A stretch of DNA of 64,000 nucleotides from Flavobacteriales bacterium 33_180_T64. GTDB taxonomy: Bacteria; Bacteroidota; Bacteroidia; Flavobacteriales; Flavobacteriaceae. The stretch is taken from NCBI GenBank assembly GCA_002162685.1, contig MAAQ01000009.1, positions 36,911-100,910 of the forward strand. The letters are read 5' to 3'. The stretch's first letter is position 1; each line of letters opens with the position of its first letter. This document shows positions 27,913 through 36,797 of this stretch, piece by piece. The position numbers and the translations under genes are program-made. Under the pieces are notes generated by a model that saw nothing but the letters and a program-made list of their open reading frames with translations, had not been told where the DNA came from and did no database searches.

Positions 27913-28705
27913 ACACCTACAAATCGCCATCGAGGCAAGTTTAAAAGCAGGCGAAGTAATTATGCAAGTCTATGATACAGCTTTTGATGTTGAAATAAAA
28001 GATGATAAATCGCCTTTAACAGAAGCGGATAAACGTGCAAATGATATTATTAATTCATTTCTAGAAAAGACAGAATTTCCGATAATTAGTGAAGAAAATA
28101 AACAAACTGATTTTGCACAAAGGAAAGAATGGAAAACGTGTTGGGTTGTGGATCCAGTAGATGGAACTAAAGAATTTATTAAACGTAATGGTGAATTTAC
28201 CGTAAACATAGCATTAGTAACTGATGGCATACCTCAACTTGGTGTAATATACGTTCCAGCAACAAAGGATTTATACTTTGCAGATGTAAACACAAAACAA
28301 GGGTATAAGTCGAAATTAATAACTCACGGCACCTCAGTAGAGAAGGTATTGGAAATAGCCTTAGCGTTGGAACCTAACACTAAAGAGTCGAATCTCGTAC
28401 GTGTTGTTGGTAGTCGTTCTCATATGAGTCAGGAGACTTTGGATTTTATAGATTCTTTGAAAAATGACGGAAAGGAAGTAGAAATCGTTTCAAAAGGGAG
28501 TTCTTTGAAGTTTTGTCTAATAGCAGAAGGGAATGCCGATGTATATCCTCGATTTGCACCAACAATGGAGTGGGACACTGCTGCAGGGCAAGCCATTTGT
28601 AATGCAGTTAATATTGAGGTAATCTCAAAACAGACAAATGTATCTTTGTTATATAATAAAGAAAATCTTTTAAACCCATGGTTTTTAGTGTCAAAAACCA
28701 ATTAA
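27905..28705 (+). CDS. cysQ: 3'(2'),5'-bisphosphate nucleotidase CysQ
   Basis: This inositol-monophosphatase-fold enzyme removes the 3'-phosphate from PAP, the by-product of PAPS-dependent sulfotransfer. The metal-binding motifs are EE at 63-64, DPVDGTKEF (83-91) and EWDTAAGQA near 218. The length is 266 aa. Its placement next to APS kinase and ATP sulfurylase genes and upstream of two sulfotransferase genes fits PAP recycling. It overlaps rfbD by 8 bp, so rhamnose synthesis and sulfate metabolism are physically one operon. Confidence 0.94.
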   Translation: MNKHLQIAIEASLKAGEVIMQVYDTAFDVEIKDDKSPLTEADKRANDIINSFLEKTEFPIISEENKQTDFAQRKEWKTCWVVDPVDGTKEFIKRNGEFTVNIALVTDGIPQLGVIYVPATKDLYFADVNTKQGYKSKLITHGTSVEKVLEIALALEPNTKESNLVRVVGSRSHMSQETLDFIDSLKNDGKEVEIVSKGSSLKFCLIAEGNADVYPRFAPTMEWDTAAGQAICNAVNIEVISKQTNVSLLYNKENLLNPWFLVSKTN

Positions 28706-28706
28706 T

Positions 28707-29162
28707 ATGAAAAGTTACAAAACGGCATCACATTATAGAAGTTTATTTAAAGGTGTTTCCTGGCGAATCATTGCAACAATTGACACAGTTTTAGTTGTCC
28801 TTTTTATCACGTGTTTGTTTGACAATTGTAGTCTAGAAGATGCACTTAAAATTGGTGCTTCAGAATTTTTAATTAAGCTAGCTATCTACTATTTTCATGA
28901 ACGCATATGGCTATCGTTATTAAGAAAACAAGCCGATAGCAATAAAGAAATTTTTGTTAAATCGATATCATGGCGAATAGTTGCAACTAGCACTACTTTT
29001 GTCATCACTGGAATTATTTTAAATGCATTCAATGAAATTGCTTTATACATTGCACTTACAGAATTATTTACGAAATTTGTTCTTTATTATTTTCACGAAA
29101 AATTATGGTTAAAAATACCCTTAGGGCGAATTCGTAATTTTTTCTCTAAAAAAAGCCAATAG
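28707..29162 (+). CDS. Membrane protein with two tandem DUF2061 repeats
   Basis: The 151-aa protein contains two copies of the DUF2061 motif: SWRIIATIDT...KLAIYYFHERIWL in the first half and SWRIVATSTT...KFVLYYFHEKLWL in the second. Each repeat has two hydrophobic helices. DUF2061 proteins frequently lie between cysQ and cysC in marine bacteria. Their function is unknown; a membrane role near the sulfate-activation enzymes has been guessed from this context. Here it follows cysQ by 1 bp and precedes cysC by 6 bp. Confidence 0.85.
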   Translation: MKSYKTASHYRSLFKGVSWRIIATIDTVLVVLFITCLFDNCSLEDALKIGASEFLIKLAIYYFHERIWLSLLRKQADSNKEIFVKSISWRIVATSTTFVITGIILNAFNEIALYIALTELFTKFVLYYFHEKLWLKIPLGRIRNFFSKKSQ

Positions 29163-29168
29163 AGTATA

Positions 29169-29762
29169 ATGAAAGAGCATATTATTCCGCATTCATATCA
29201 AGTATCTCAAAATGATAGAAGAGAAAAAAATGAACATAATTCCTTTTTATTGTGGTTTACTGGACTTTCAGGTTCGGGAAAATCGACTATAGCAAATGTT
29301 GTAGAACAAGAGTTGTTTAAATTAGGGGTTAGTACATACACGCTTGATGGAGATAATATTAGAAAAGGAATCAATAACGACCTTAGTTTTTCGCCAGAAG
29401 ATAGAACAGAAAATATCAGAAGAATTGCTGAGACAGGGAACCTCATGATTGACGCAGGTTTAGTTGTATTGGCAGCATTTGTTTCACCTTACAAAAAAGA
29501 TAGAGATAACATAAGAAGTATCGTTAAAGATGTTAACTTTGTCGAGATTTTTATTAACACAAGTCTTAAAGAATGTGAACGCCGAGATGTTAAAGGTTTA
29601 TATAAAAAGGCAAGAGCAGGAGAGATTAAAAATATGACTGGAATTTCGGCTCCTTATGAAGCACCTGAAAATCCAGATATTGAAATTAATACAGAACTTG
29701 ATTCTGTTGAAATAGCTGTTAAAAAAATCATAGATTATATTGCACCAAAATTAAAACTCTAA
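29169..29762 (+). CDS. cysC: Adenylyl-sulfate (APS) kinase
   Basis: It phosphorylates APS at the 3' position to give PAPS, the sulfate donor. The P-loop GLSGSGKST is at 32-40, followed by DGDNIRKGIN and the APS-binding FSPEDRTENIRR, then VSPYKKDRD and KGLYKKARAGEIKNMTGI. The length of 197 aa is typical. It stands alone rather than being fused to CysN. A dedicated APS kinase beside sulfotransferase genes points to sulfation rather than only cysteine synthesis. Confidence 0.97.
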   Translation: MKEHIIPHSYQVSQNDRREKNEHNSFLLWFTGLSGSGKSTIANVVEQELFKLGVSTYTLDGDNIRKGINNDLSFSPEDRTENIRRIAETGNLMIDAGLVVLAAFVSPYKKDRDNIRSIVKDVNFVEIFINTSLKECERRDVKGLYKKARAGEIKNMTGISAPYEAPENPDIEINTELDSVEIAVKKIIDYIAPKLKL

Positions 29763-29763
29763 A

Positions 29764-30669
29764 ATGAGTAAATATTATTTAAATTATTTAGACGAATTAG
29801 AAAGTGAAGCTATATTTATTCTCCGTGAAGTTTGGGCTCAATTCCAAAATCCGGTGATTTTATTTTCAGGAGGTAAAGACTCAATTCTAGTTACACATTT
29901 GGCAAGAAAAGCATTTTATCCAGCAAAAATTCCATTTGCATTAATGCATGTTGATACAGGTCACAATTTCCCAGAAACAATTCAATTTAGAGATGATTTA
30001 ATAAATGAATTAGGCGTAAGTCTAATAGTGGGATCTGTTCAGGATTCTATTGACGAGGGAAGAGTTGCTGAAGAGCGAGGGAAAAATGCAACACGAAATT
30101 CACTTCAAATCACAACACTCTTAGATGCTATCGAAAGCAATAAAGTAGATTGCGCTATTGGAGGAGGAAGACGTGATGAGGAAAAGGCAAGGGCAAAGGA
30201 AAGATTCTTTTCACATAGAGATGATTTTGGGCAATGGGATCCTAAAAACCAAAGACCAGAACTTTGGAATATTTTTAATGGTAAGCATTTTGAAGGCGAA
30301 CATTTTAGAGCGTTCCCAATTAGTAACTGGACTGAAATGGATGTTTGGAATTATATTAAAAGGGAAAACATTGCGATTCCTTCGTTGTATTATTCACATG
30401 AACGCGAAGTAATTTGGAGACAGGGTTCTTGGATTCCGAATTCCGAATTCTTAATTCTTGAAGATAACGAAGAAGTGGTTACTAAAAAAATTCGTTTTAG
30501 AACTTTAGGCGATATCACCATTACAGGAGGAATAGAATCCGAGGCAGATACTCTTGAGAAAATCGCAATGGAAGTTTCCGCGATGCGACAAACAGAACGG
30601 GGAAATAGAAGTGATGATAAACGTTCTGAATCTGCAATGGAAGACAGAAAAAGACAGGGCTATTTTTAA
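29764..30669 (+). CDS. cysD: Sulfate adenylyltransferase subunit 2
   Basis: The small, catalytic PP-loop subunit of heterodimeric ATP sulfurylase makes APS from ATP and sulfate. SGGKDS is at 35-40, with HVDTGHNFPET, GGGRRDEEKARAKER and the C-terminal RSESAMEDRKRQGYF. The length of 301 aa is standard. Its partner cysN normally follows directly but here lies 2.9 kb away, beyond two glycosyltransferase genes. Confidence 0.97.
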   Translation: MSKYYLNYLDELESEAIFILREVWAQFQNPVILFSGGKDSILVTHLARKAFYPAKIPFALMHVDTGHNFPETIQFRDDLINELGVSLIVGSVQDSIDEGRVAEERGKNATRNSLQITTLLDAIESNKVDCAIGGGRRDEEKARAKERFFSHRDDFGQWDPKNQRPELWNIFNGKHFEGEHFRAFPISNWTEMDVWNYIKRENIAIPSLYYSHEREVIWRQGSWIPNSEFLILEDNEEVVTKKIRFRTLGDITITGGIESEADTLEKIAMEVSAMRQTERGNRSDDKRSESAMEDRKRQGYF

Positions 30670-30782
30670 TAAAACAATTTAGTTAATGAAAAAGCTCAAA
30701 CCTCTTGTGTTTTGTTAACCAATATGAACAGTAAAGAAAGATTGTATTAGACAATTAGGTTCTTAAAACATTTAGAAAGCGT

Positions 30783-31733
30783 ATGAAATTAAGCCAAATA
30801 ATTTGCCTTACTCCTGTATACAATGATTGGGAAAGTTTGTCAGTTTTAATTTCTGATATAGAAAAAGAAGCTCAGGCGAATAAAAATTATCGATTTAAAG
30901 TAATTGCAATTAATGATGGTTCTACAGAATCCCAACAAACCGATATTGTAAGAAGTGACTCGGTTGATGTTGAAATAGTAGATTTAAAAATAAATATAGG
31001 TCACCAAAGAGCAATAGCTGTTGGTCTTCAGTATATTTTGAATGAAAAAATCGAGCTATTAGATAAGTCTAATGTTGATGGCCACGTAGTGGTTATGGAT
31101 GGAGATGGAGAGGATAAGCCTTCTGATATAATTCCAATGGTTCAAGAATCGAATAGGAAAATAGTATTTGCAAAACGCGTAAAAAGGAGTGAGGGGATAG
31201 GTTTTAAAACAGGGTATTTTTTTTATAAATGTATATTTAAGGTGTTAACGGGAAAGAGTATTAATTTTGGAAATTTCAGTGCCATTCCGTTTTCGTTGTT
31301 GGGCCAAGTGACCATTTTACCAAATTTATGGAACCATTACGCTAGCAGTATTTCGGAATCTAAACTTCCTCTTACCACACTAGCAACAGAAAGAGGTGAT
31401 AGGTATGCTGGAAAATCGAAAATGAACACTGCTAATCTAATCATACATGGATTTAGTTCAATTTCAATTTATTTTGATGTTCTGTGTTTTAGGGTTTTAA
31501 AATTCTCATTTATTTTAATGTTTTTCTGCGCGTTATTAATTGGCTATGTTTTGTATAACAAATTATTTACTGGAAATGCCATACCCGGATGGGCATCAAG
31601 TTTAGTTCTTATTGTTTTTTCAATTGTAATTCAACTCTTTTCAGTAACGTTTATTATACTGTTATTGCAATTAAGTTCAAGAAAAATAATAAATCCACCA
31701 AATCATGAGATTTACAAAAAGTTTTTAAACTAA
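30783..31733 (+). CDS. GT2 glycosyltransferase with C-terminal membrane helices (polyprenyl-phosphate type)
   Basis: The 316-aa protein begins with a GT-A fold: TPVYNDWESLS at 10-20, AINDGST (42-48) and the DxD-like MDGDGED (105-111). Two C-terminal hydrophobic helices (about 240-262 and 275-300) resemble DPM1/GtrB enzymes that load sugars onto polyprenyl phosphate. The 113-bp gap before it is the longest inside this operon. It lies between cysD and cysN and precedes a GT39-like gene by 9 bp, suggesting the pair makes and uses a lipid-linked sugar. Confidence 0.82.
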   Translation: MKLSQIICLTPVYNDWESLSVLISDIEKEAQANKNYRFKVIAINDGSTESQQTDIVRSDSVDVEIVDLKINIGHQRAIAVGLQYILNEKIELLDKSNVDGHVVVMDGDGEDKPSDIIPMVQESNRKIVFAKRVKRSEGIGFKTGYFFYKCIFKVLTGKSINFGNFSAIPFSLLGQVTILPNLWNHYASSISESKLPLTTLATERGDRYAGKSKMNTANLIIHGFSSISIYFDVLCFRVLKFSFILMFFCALLIGYVLYNKLFTGNAIPGWASSLVLIVFSIVIQLFSVTFIILLLQLSSRKIINPPNHEIYKKFLN

Positions 31734-31742
31734 AGTTTGAAT

Positions 31743-33593
31743 ATGACTCATAGGTTACTTAAACGCTTTGATTATAGATTAATATTAGGAATAATATTAA
31801 TTTTGTCAGCTATATTACGCTTTTATGGTTTAGATTTTCAAAGCCCTTGGCTTGATGAAATCCACACTTTGAATGAGTCTAATCCAAACCATTCTTTTTT
31901 GGATTTATACACTATAGTTACAAGAAGTGAACAGTTACCTCCACTTTATTTTTACATACTTTATTTCGCATTTAAAATTTTCGGCTATTCAATAGCAGTT
32001 GCTAGAGGGTTTTCGGCATTGTTAGGTGTGATTACTGTTTATAGTTGTTTTCTTTTAACAAAAGAACTAATTAACAAAAGAACAGCTTTGGTTGCTGCTT
32101 TGATTCTGTGCATAAATTATTATATGATTTATTATTCTCAAGAGGCTAGACCATATATGCTTTTTACATTATTTATAGTATTATCTTTTTATAGGATGGC
32201 ACTATTTATGAAATCACATTCCGTGAAAAATGCGATTTGGTTCGGGGTTGTTGCTTGTCTGATGATTCATAGTCACGTAGTTGGATTTTTTACATTATTT
32301 GCACAGTTTATTACGTTGTTACTTTATTTTATTTTAAAAGAAGGTGTCAATAGAAAACAACTCTTTAAAGGAGGTGTGATTTCAGCTGTAGTATTGTTAA
32401 TATTATATATTCCTGCGGTTGATGCCCTCTTAAGTCTTTTTGAAATAAAAAGTTTTTGGCTGCGTCCTCCTACAGCTGATGCACTATCTTTAATTTATAA
32501 TAGTTTTTTCGGAAAATCTGAAATTATTAATTTTTTAAACTCTATTTTCTTTATAGGTTTTCTTTATTGGTTAGTTCATGTAGGAAAATCTAATACTCAA
32601 AATAAAAAAGAGAAATTGCCTGATGTTTGGGTCTCTATTGTTTTAATTTTATGGATATCACTAACCGTTTTAATTCCATTAATTAGGACTTATATCTCAG
32701 TGCCAATGATATTGGGTCGATATATGATTGCAGTTTTACCGGCAATTATTATCATGTTAGCAATTGGAGTTACACGAATAAAAAACAACTTCTTGACGAT
32801 ATCATTAATAGCGGTATATACAGTGTTTAGCCTAACTCATTTATTATTTATTAATGATTACTATTCGTCAGTTAAGAAAGCACAGTTTAGAGAAACTACA
32901 TCCTTTATTATGGCTAATAATTTAAAAAATGATAAAGTCGTAACTAGTTTGCCCCAATATTTACCATACTTTTTTAAAAAGGAAGAAAAGAATTATAAAA
33001 TTATTAATTCTAATCTTGACGCATTTGTTGCTAAGCAAATTAAAAATAGAGAAGCGATAGAATCATTTTGGTATTTTGACGGACATAATCGCAAGGATAA
33101 CCCAAAAGAAGAAACACTTAAGTTTTTAAAAAACAACTACATAGTTCAGAAGAATTTCATAGGATTTCAGGCATTTACAAGATATTATGAGGTTGCAGGT
33201 GAATCAAATACTAAAGTGGAGTTTAATGAAACACAGTGGAATCAATTAACCAAAGAATCTCAATTAATGAGTGGTATTGAGAAATTTAGATTTTCACAAA
33301 ATCACCTAGAAGTTAAAGGTTGGTCATTCCTAAAAGATTTAGATTCCAAAAACACGAAAATTAAGTTAATGTTATTAAATGACAAAACAGGTTATTTTAT
33401 TGAATCAACAAGAAAAAGGAGACCTGATGTCACGAAGTTTTATAAGTTAAAATATGATGCCAATAACTCTGGCTTTACGATTGATACGAGTTTGAATTAT
33501 ATCCCAAAAGGAACTTATCAATTAGGGATTTGGTTAGAAAATGAAGATGAGAAAGGACTATATTTGCATAAAGAAATAATAAAAATTCAATAA
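31743..33593 (+). CDS. GT39-like (GT-C fold) membrane glycosyltransferase
   Basis: The 616-aa protein has about ten to eleven membrane helices over residues 12-380, and the GT-C acidic motif in SPWLDEIHTL (D38, E39) in the first periplasmic loop. A soluble C-terminal domain of about 230 residues follows. ArnT/PMT-like enzymes use polyprenyl-phosphate sugars as donors in the periplasm, consistent with the adjacent GT2. The ATG at 31743 is preferred to an in-frame TTG six bases upstream. It separates cysD from cysN. Confidence 0.8.
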   Translation: MTHRLLKRFDYRLILGIILILSAILRFYGLDFQSPWLDEIHTLNESNPNHSFLDLYTIVTRSEQLPPLYFYILYFAFKIFGYSIAVARGFSALLGVITVYSCFLLTKELINKRTALVAALILCINYYMIYYSQEARPYMLFTLFIVLSFYRMALFMKSHSVKNAIWFGVVACLMIHSHVVGFFTLFAQFITLLLYFILKEGVNRKQLFKGGVISAVVLLILYIPAVDALLSLFEIKSFWLRPPTADALSLIYNSFFGKSEIINFLNSIFFIGFLYWLVHVGKSNTQNKKEKLPDVWVSIVLILWISLTVLIPLIRTYISVPMILGRYMIAVLPAIIIMLAIGVTRIKNNFLTISLIAVYTVFSLTHLLFINDYYSSVKKAQFRETTSFIMANNLKNDKVVTSLPQYLPYFFKKEEKNYKIINSNLDAFVAKQIKNREAIESFWYFDGHNRKDNPKEETLKFLKNNYIVQKNFIGFQAFTRYYEVAGESNTKVEFNETQWNQLTKESQLMSGIEKFRFSQNHLEVKGWSFLKDLDSKNTKIKLMLLNDKTGYFIESTRKRRPDVTKFYKLKYDANNSGFTIDTSLNYIPKGTYQLGIWLENEDEKGLYLHKEIIKIQ

Positions 33594-33613
33594 AAAAGTT
33601 TAAGATTTATCAT

Positions 33614-34867
33614 ATGTTAGACAACAATCAATTATTACGTTTTACAACCGCAGGAAGTGTAGATGATGGGAAGAGCACGCTCATTGGACGCTTACTTTAT
33701 GACTCTAAATCTATTTTTGAGGATCAATTGGAGGCAATTGAAAACACAAGTAGAAGAAAGGGACATGAAGGCGTGGATCTTGCTCTTTTTACTGATGGAT
33801 TAAGAGATGAACGAGAACAAGGAATAACAATTGATGTAGCCTATAGATATTTTACAACTCCAAAACGTAAATTTATTATTGCCGACACTCCAGGTCATAT
33901 TCAATATACACGTAATATGGTAACAGGGGCTTCTACCGCAAACGCCGCTATTATTTTAGTAGATGCTAGACACGGGGTTATCGAACAAACTAGACGCCAT
34001 TCTTTTATTGCATCCTTATTACAAATCCCTCATGTTATTGTTTGTGTAAATAAAATGGATCTTGTTGAGTATTCTGAAGAGGCCTATAATAAAGTGATAG
34101 ATCAATTTGAAGAGTTTTCTTCAAAAATGCTCGTTAAAGACGTACGCTTTATTCCAATAAGTGCATTGAAAGGTGATAATGTTGTTAATCGTTCAACAAA
34201 CATGGACTGGTATCAAGGCGCTCCATTATTACACACATTAGAGACAATGCATGTTAGTAGTGATATTAATAAGGTTGACGCAAGATTTCCTGTTCAGACT
34301 GTGCTGAGACCACAAAGTGATAAATATAGAGATTATAGAGGTTACGCAGGTCGAGTGTCAAGCGGAATCTTTAGAGTTGGCGATGAAATAACTGTAATGC
34401 CTTCTGGTTTTACTTCGCGAATTAAAACTATTGATTCATTAAATGAGACCTTAGAAGAGGCGTATGCACCGATGTCAGTTTCCATAACCCTCGAAGACGA
34501 AATTGATATTAGTAGAGGCGATATGATTGTACGTTCAAATAATAAGCCGGAAGCTTCTCAAGATATTGAAGTTATGTTGTGCTGGTTGCATAAAGATGCC
34601 GCAAAACCTAGAGCAAAATATAGTATCAGGCATACTTCAAATGAGCAAAAAGCTATGATTAAAGAAGTGGTCTATAAATTTGATGTTAATACTTTAGAGC
34701 GCTTAACAGATGATAAGGAGATGAATATGAACGATATATCTAAAGTTAAGATTAGAACCACAAAGCCCCTGATGGTAGATTCCTATAGAGAAAATAGAAC
34801 AACTGGCAGTATCATTTTAATTGATGATACCACTAACGAAACGGTTGCTGCTGGAATGATCGTGTAA
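33614..34867 (+). CDS. cysN: Sulfate adenylyltransferase subunit 1 (GTPase)
   Basis: The regulatory GTPase subunit of ATP sulfurylase couples GTP hydrolysis to APS formation. G1 is GSVDDGKST (14-22), G3 DTPGH (91-95) and G4 NKMDL (146-150), followed by EF-Tu-like beta domains. The length of 417 aa matches unfused CysN; there is no APS kinase fusion. It is separated from cysD by the GT2 and GT39-like genes. Confidence 0.97.
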   Translation: MLDNNQLLRFTTAGSVDDGKSTLIGRLLYDSKSIFEDQLEAIENTSRRKGHEGVDLALFTDGLRDEREQGITIDVAYRYFTTPKRKFIIADTPGHIQYTRNMVTGASTANAAIILVDARHGVIEQTRRHSFIASLLQIPHVIVCVNKMDLVEYSEEAYNKVIDQFEEFSSKMLVKDVRFIPISALKGDNVVNRSTNMDWYQGAPLLHTLETMHVSSDINKVDARFPVQTVLRPQSDKYRDYRGYAGRVSSGIFRVGDEITVMPSGFTSRIKTIDSLNETLEEAYAPMSVSITLEDEIDISRGDMIVRSNNKPEASQDIEVMLCWLHKDAAKPRAKYSIRHTSNEQKAMIKEVVYKFDVNTLERLTDDKEMNMNDISKVKIRTTKPLMVDSYRENRTTGSIILIDDTTNETVAAGMIV

Positions 34868-34878
34868 AACAGAAAAGA

Positions 34879-35409
34879 ATGAAAAAGGGAATTTGTCTCG
34901 TATTATTAATTCTTACTATTGGCTGTAAAAAAAAAACAGATAAAATAGTTTTAGAAGAAAAAAAAGAAGAAAACATTGAACAAATAATCTTGACTATTAA
35001 CTTTAATTTTAAAACAAGCCAGCCAGATGTTTTTAAAATTATGATGAATAACATTGAAGTTGATGAATTACAGAAAAAAAACATTCACATCTTTGAAGAA
35101 GTTGTTCCTTCAACGAGTGTAGACGTTATAATTGCCAAATTTGACGCAGACAATTTTTCTAAAAACATTGTTTTTCATTTAGGAAATAAAACACCAAAAG
35201 AAGTTGAAGTGGAAAGTATTTTGGTGGCCTATGGTAAAAATCGGTTCAATATTAATTCAGCTCAAGATTTAAATAAGTATTTTGCATTCAATAAATTTAT
35301 TGAACGAGACTCTACAAGCAAAATTTTGAATACAAAACGTGTGGATGGAAAACTTAATCCTACTTTCAGAATTAAGCGTAATTTAATAAATTTATTAAAA
35401 AAGGAATAA
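34879..35409 (+). CDS. Orphan lipoprotein in the polysaccharide locus
   Basis: The 176-aa product starts with a lipoprotein signal peptide (MKKGICLVLLILTIGC, lipidated Cys16), then a Lys/Glu-rich linker and a soluble domain of about 130 residues with alternating beta strands. I recognise no family. It begins 11 bp after cysN and ends 24 bp before the flippase gene, so it is part of the operon. Surface attachment or assistance to glycan export is possible but not shown. Confidence 0.7.
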   Translation: MKKGICLVLLILTIGCKKKTDKIVLEEKKEENIEQIILTINFNFKTSQPDVFKIMMNNIEVDELQKKNIHIFEEVVPSTSVDVIIAKFDADNFSKNIVFHLGNKTPKEVEVESILVAYGKNRFNINSAQDLNKYFAFNKFIERDSTSKILNTKRVDGKLNPTFRIKRNLINLLKKE

Positions 35410-35433
35410 ACGCTTTTATATCATTTAGATACA

Positions 35434-36792
35434 ATGGAATTGAAAAAGAAACCCAATCTCTTAAGTAAGTCAGGCTTCATCAATTCTCGCTTAAAAAGCG
35501 TTCTTGGGGATTCAGATTTCAAAGAGATTCTTAGTAAAGGGTTTTCATACGTCCTTATTAGAGGTCTTGGAATATTAATAAGCTATGCATTTACCGTTTA
35601 CATCACCAAAACATTTGGAGCTTCTGTTTTTGGTCTGTTTTCTATTGGGATTTCTATTTTCATGATTGTCAGTGTTATTGGTAGACTAGGATTGGATATC
35701 AATTTGGTCAAATTCTTTTCTATTGAAGATAATATAGATGATATTGGCTTATTTTACAGGACGCTTATAAAATCATTTTTAATTTCGTCATTGATTTGTG
35801 TGGGGATTTATCTCTTGAGGTTTTATATAACAAATGATTTGTTTAAAGTTCCAAAGCCCGAATTAATCCCCTATTTAAATTGGATTTTATTAAGCATTCC
35901 TCTTTGGTCAGTAACGTTAATATGTTCAAGTGTATCAAGAGCACAAAAAAACATAAAATGGTTCGCATTTATTAGTTTAGTGAGTCGATTTCTATTCAGT
36001 TTTATAGCGCTTTTTATTTTGTTGAGTCTTGTAAACGAACCGATAGCGGCTGCTAAAGCCCATTTTTATGGAATATTGATTACTGCAATAATAGCCATTA
36101 TACATACATCAATTGGGTTTAAAAAAGTTAAGGTTAAATCGACAACCAATTCATGGAAATTCATTAGAGAGTCTTTACCGATGATGCTATCCTCTTCTAT
36201 TCTAATATTTTTGGGCTGGATGGATACGTTTGTAATGGGGATCTATGAAACAGATCATAATGTAGGTGTGTATAACGTTTGTTTGAAAATAGCCACGCTA
36301 ACAAGTTTTACATTATTGGCGATAAACTCAATTTTAGCACCGAAAATCGCAAAAAGTTTTAATGAAAATAACACACAATTGTATAAGAAATTGATTCGGT
36401 TTTCAACAAAGTTGAATTTCTTGGTTAGCACAGTCGTTATTGTTATTATATTAGTATTTAATAAATTTTTACTATCTATATTTGGTGACGAATTTGTAAA
36501 AGGGAGTGTAATATTATATGTAGTATGCGCTGGTCAGATTGTAAATTCATTTGCGGGATCTGTTGGCATTATTTTGCAAATGATTGGCAAACAAAAAGTT
36601 CATCAAAACTTTGTTTTGATAGCCCTAGGTATTAATCTGGTGTTAACACTTATCCTAACCCCTATTTATGGAGGAATTGGTGCAGCATCTGCTACAGTAG
36701 TTAGTATGGCTTTTTGGAATTTAGCAAGTGCTATATACCTTAAGAAAAAATTAAATATAACATCATATTACAATCCTTTTAAAAGCAATTAG
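35434..36792 (+). CDS. wzx: Wzx-like polysaccharide repeat-unit flippase
   Basis: The 452-aa protein has about twelve to fourteen membrane helices and the MATE/MOP-type polysaccharide flippase pattern (FSYVLIRGLGILISYAFTVYITK near 30-55, a G-x-F-x-I-G-I motif after it, and GGIGAASATVVSMAFWN near the end). It is expected to flip lipid-linked repeat units across the inner membrane. The neighbouring polymerase-like genes and glycosyltransferases support a Wzx/Wzy pathway. Confidence 0.88.
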   Translation: MELKKKPNLLSKSGFINSRLKSVLGDSDFKEILSKGFSYVLIRGLGILISYAFTVYITKTFGASVFGLFSIGISIFMIVSVIGRLGLDINLVKFFSIEDNIDDIGLFYRTLIKSFLISSLICVGIYLLRFYITNDLFKVPKPELIPYLNWILLSIPLWSVTLICSSVSRAQKNIKWFAFISLVSRFLFSFIALFILLSLVNEPIAAAKAHFYGILITAIIAIIHTSIGFKKVKVKSTTNSWKFIRESLPMMLSSSILIFLGWMDTFVMGIYETDHNVGVYNVCLKIATLTSFTLLAINSILAPKIAKSFNENNTQLYKKLIRFSTKLNFLVSTVVIVIILVFNKFLLSIFGDEFVKGSVILYVVCAGQIVNSFAGSVGIILQMIGKQKVHQNFVLIALGINLVLTLILTPIYGGIGAASATVVSMAFWNLASAIYLKKKLNITSYYNPFKSN

Positions 36793-36797
36793 ACGCA

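Noticed and set aside
28808..28813. CACGTG core in the DUF2061 gene, possible third parS site
   Set aside because: The flanks (TTTTTAT and TTTGTTT) do not match the parS arms, so only the six-base core agrees.
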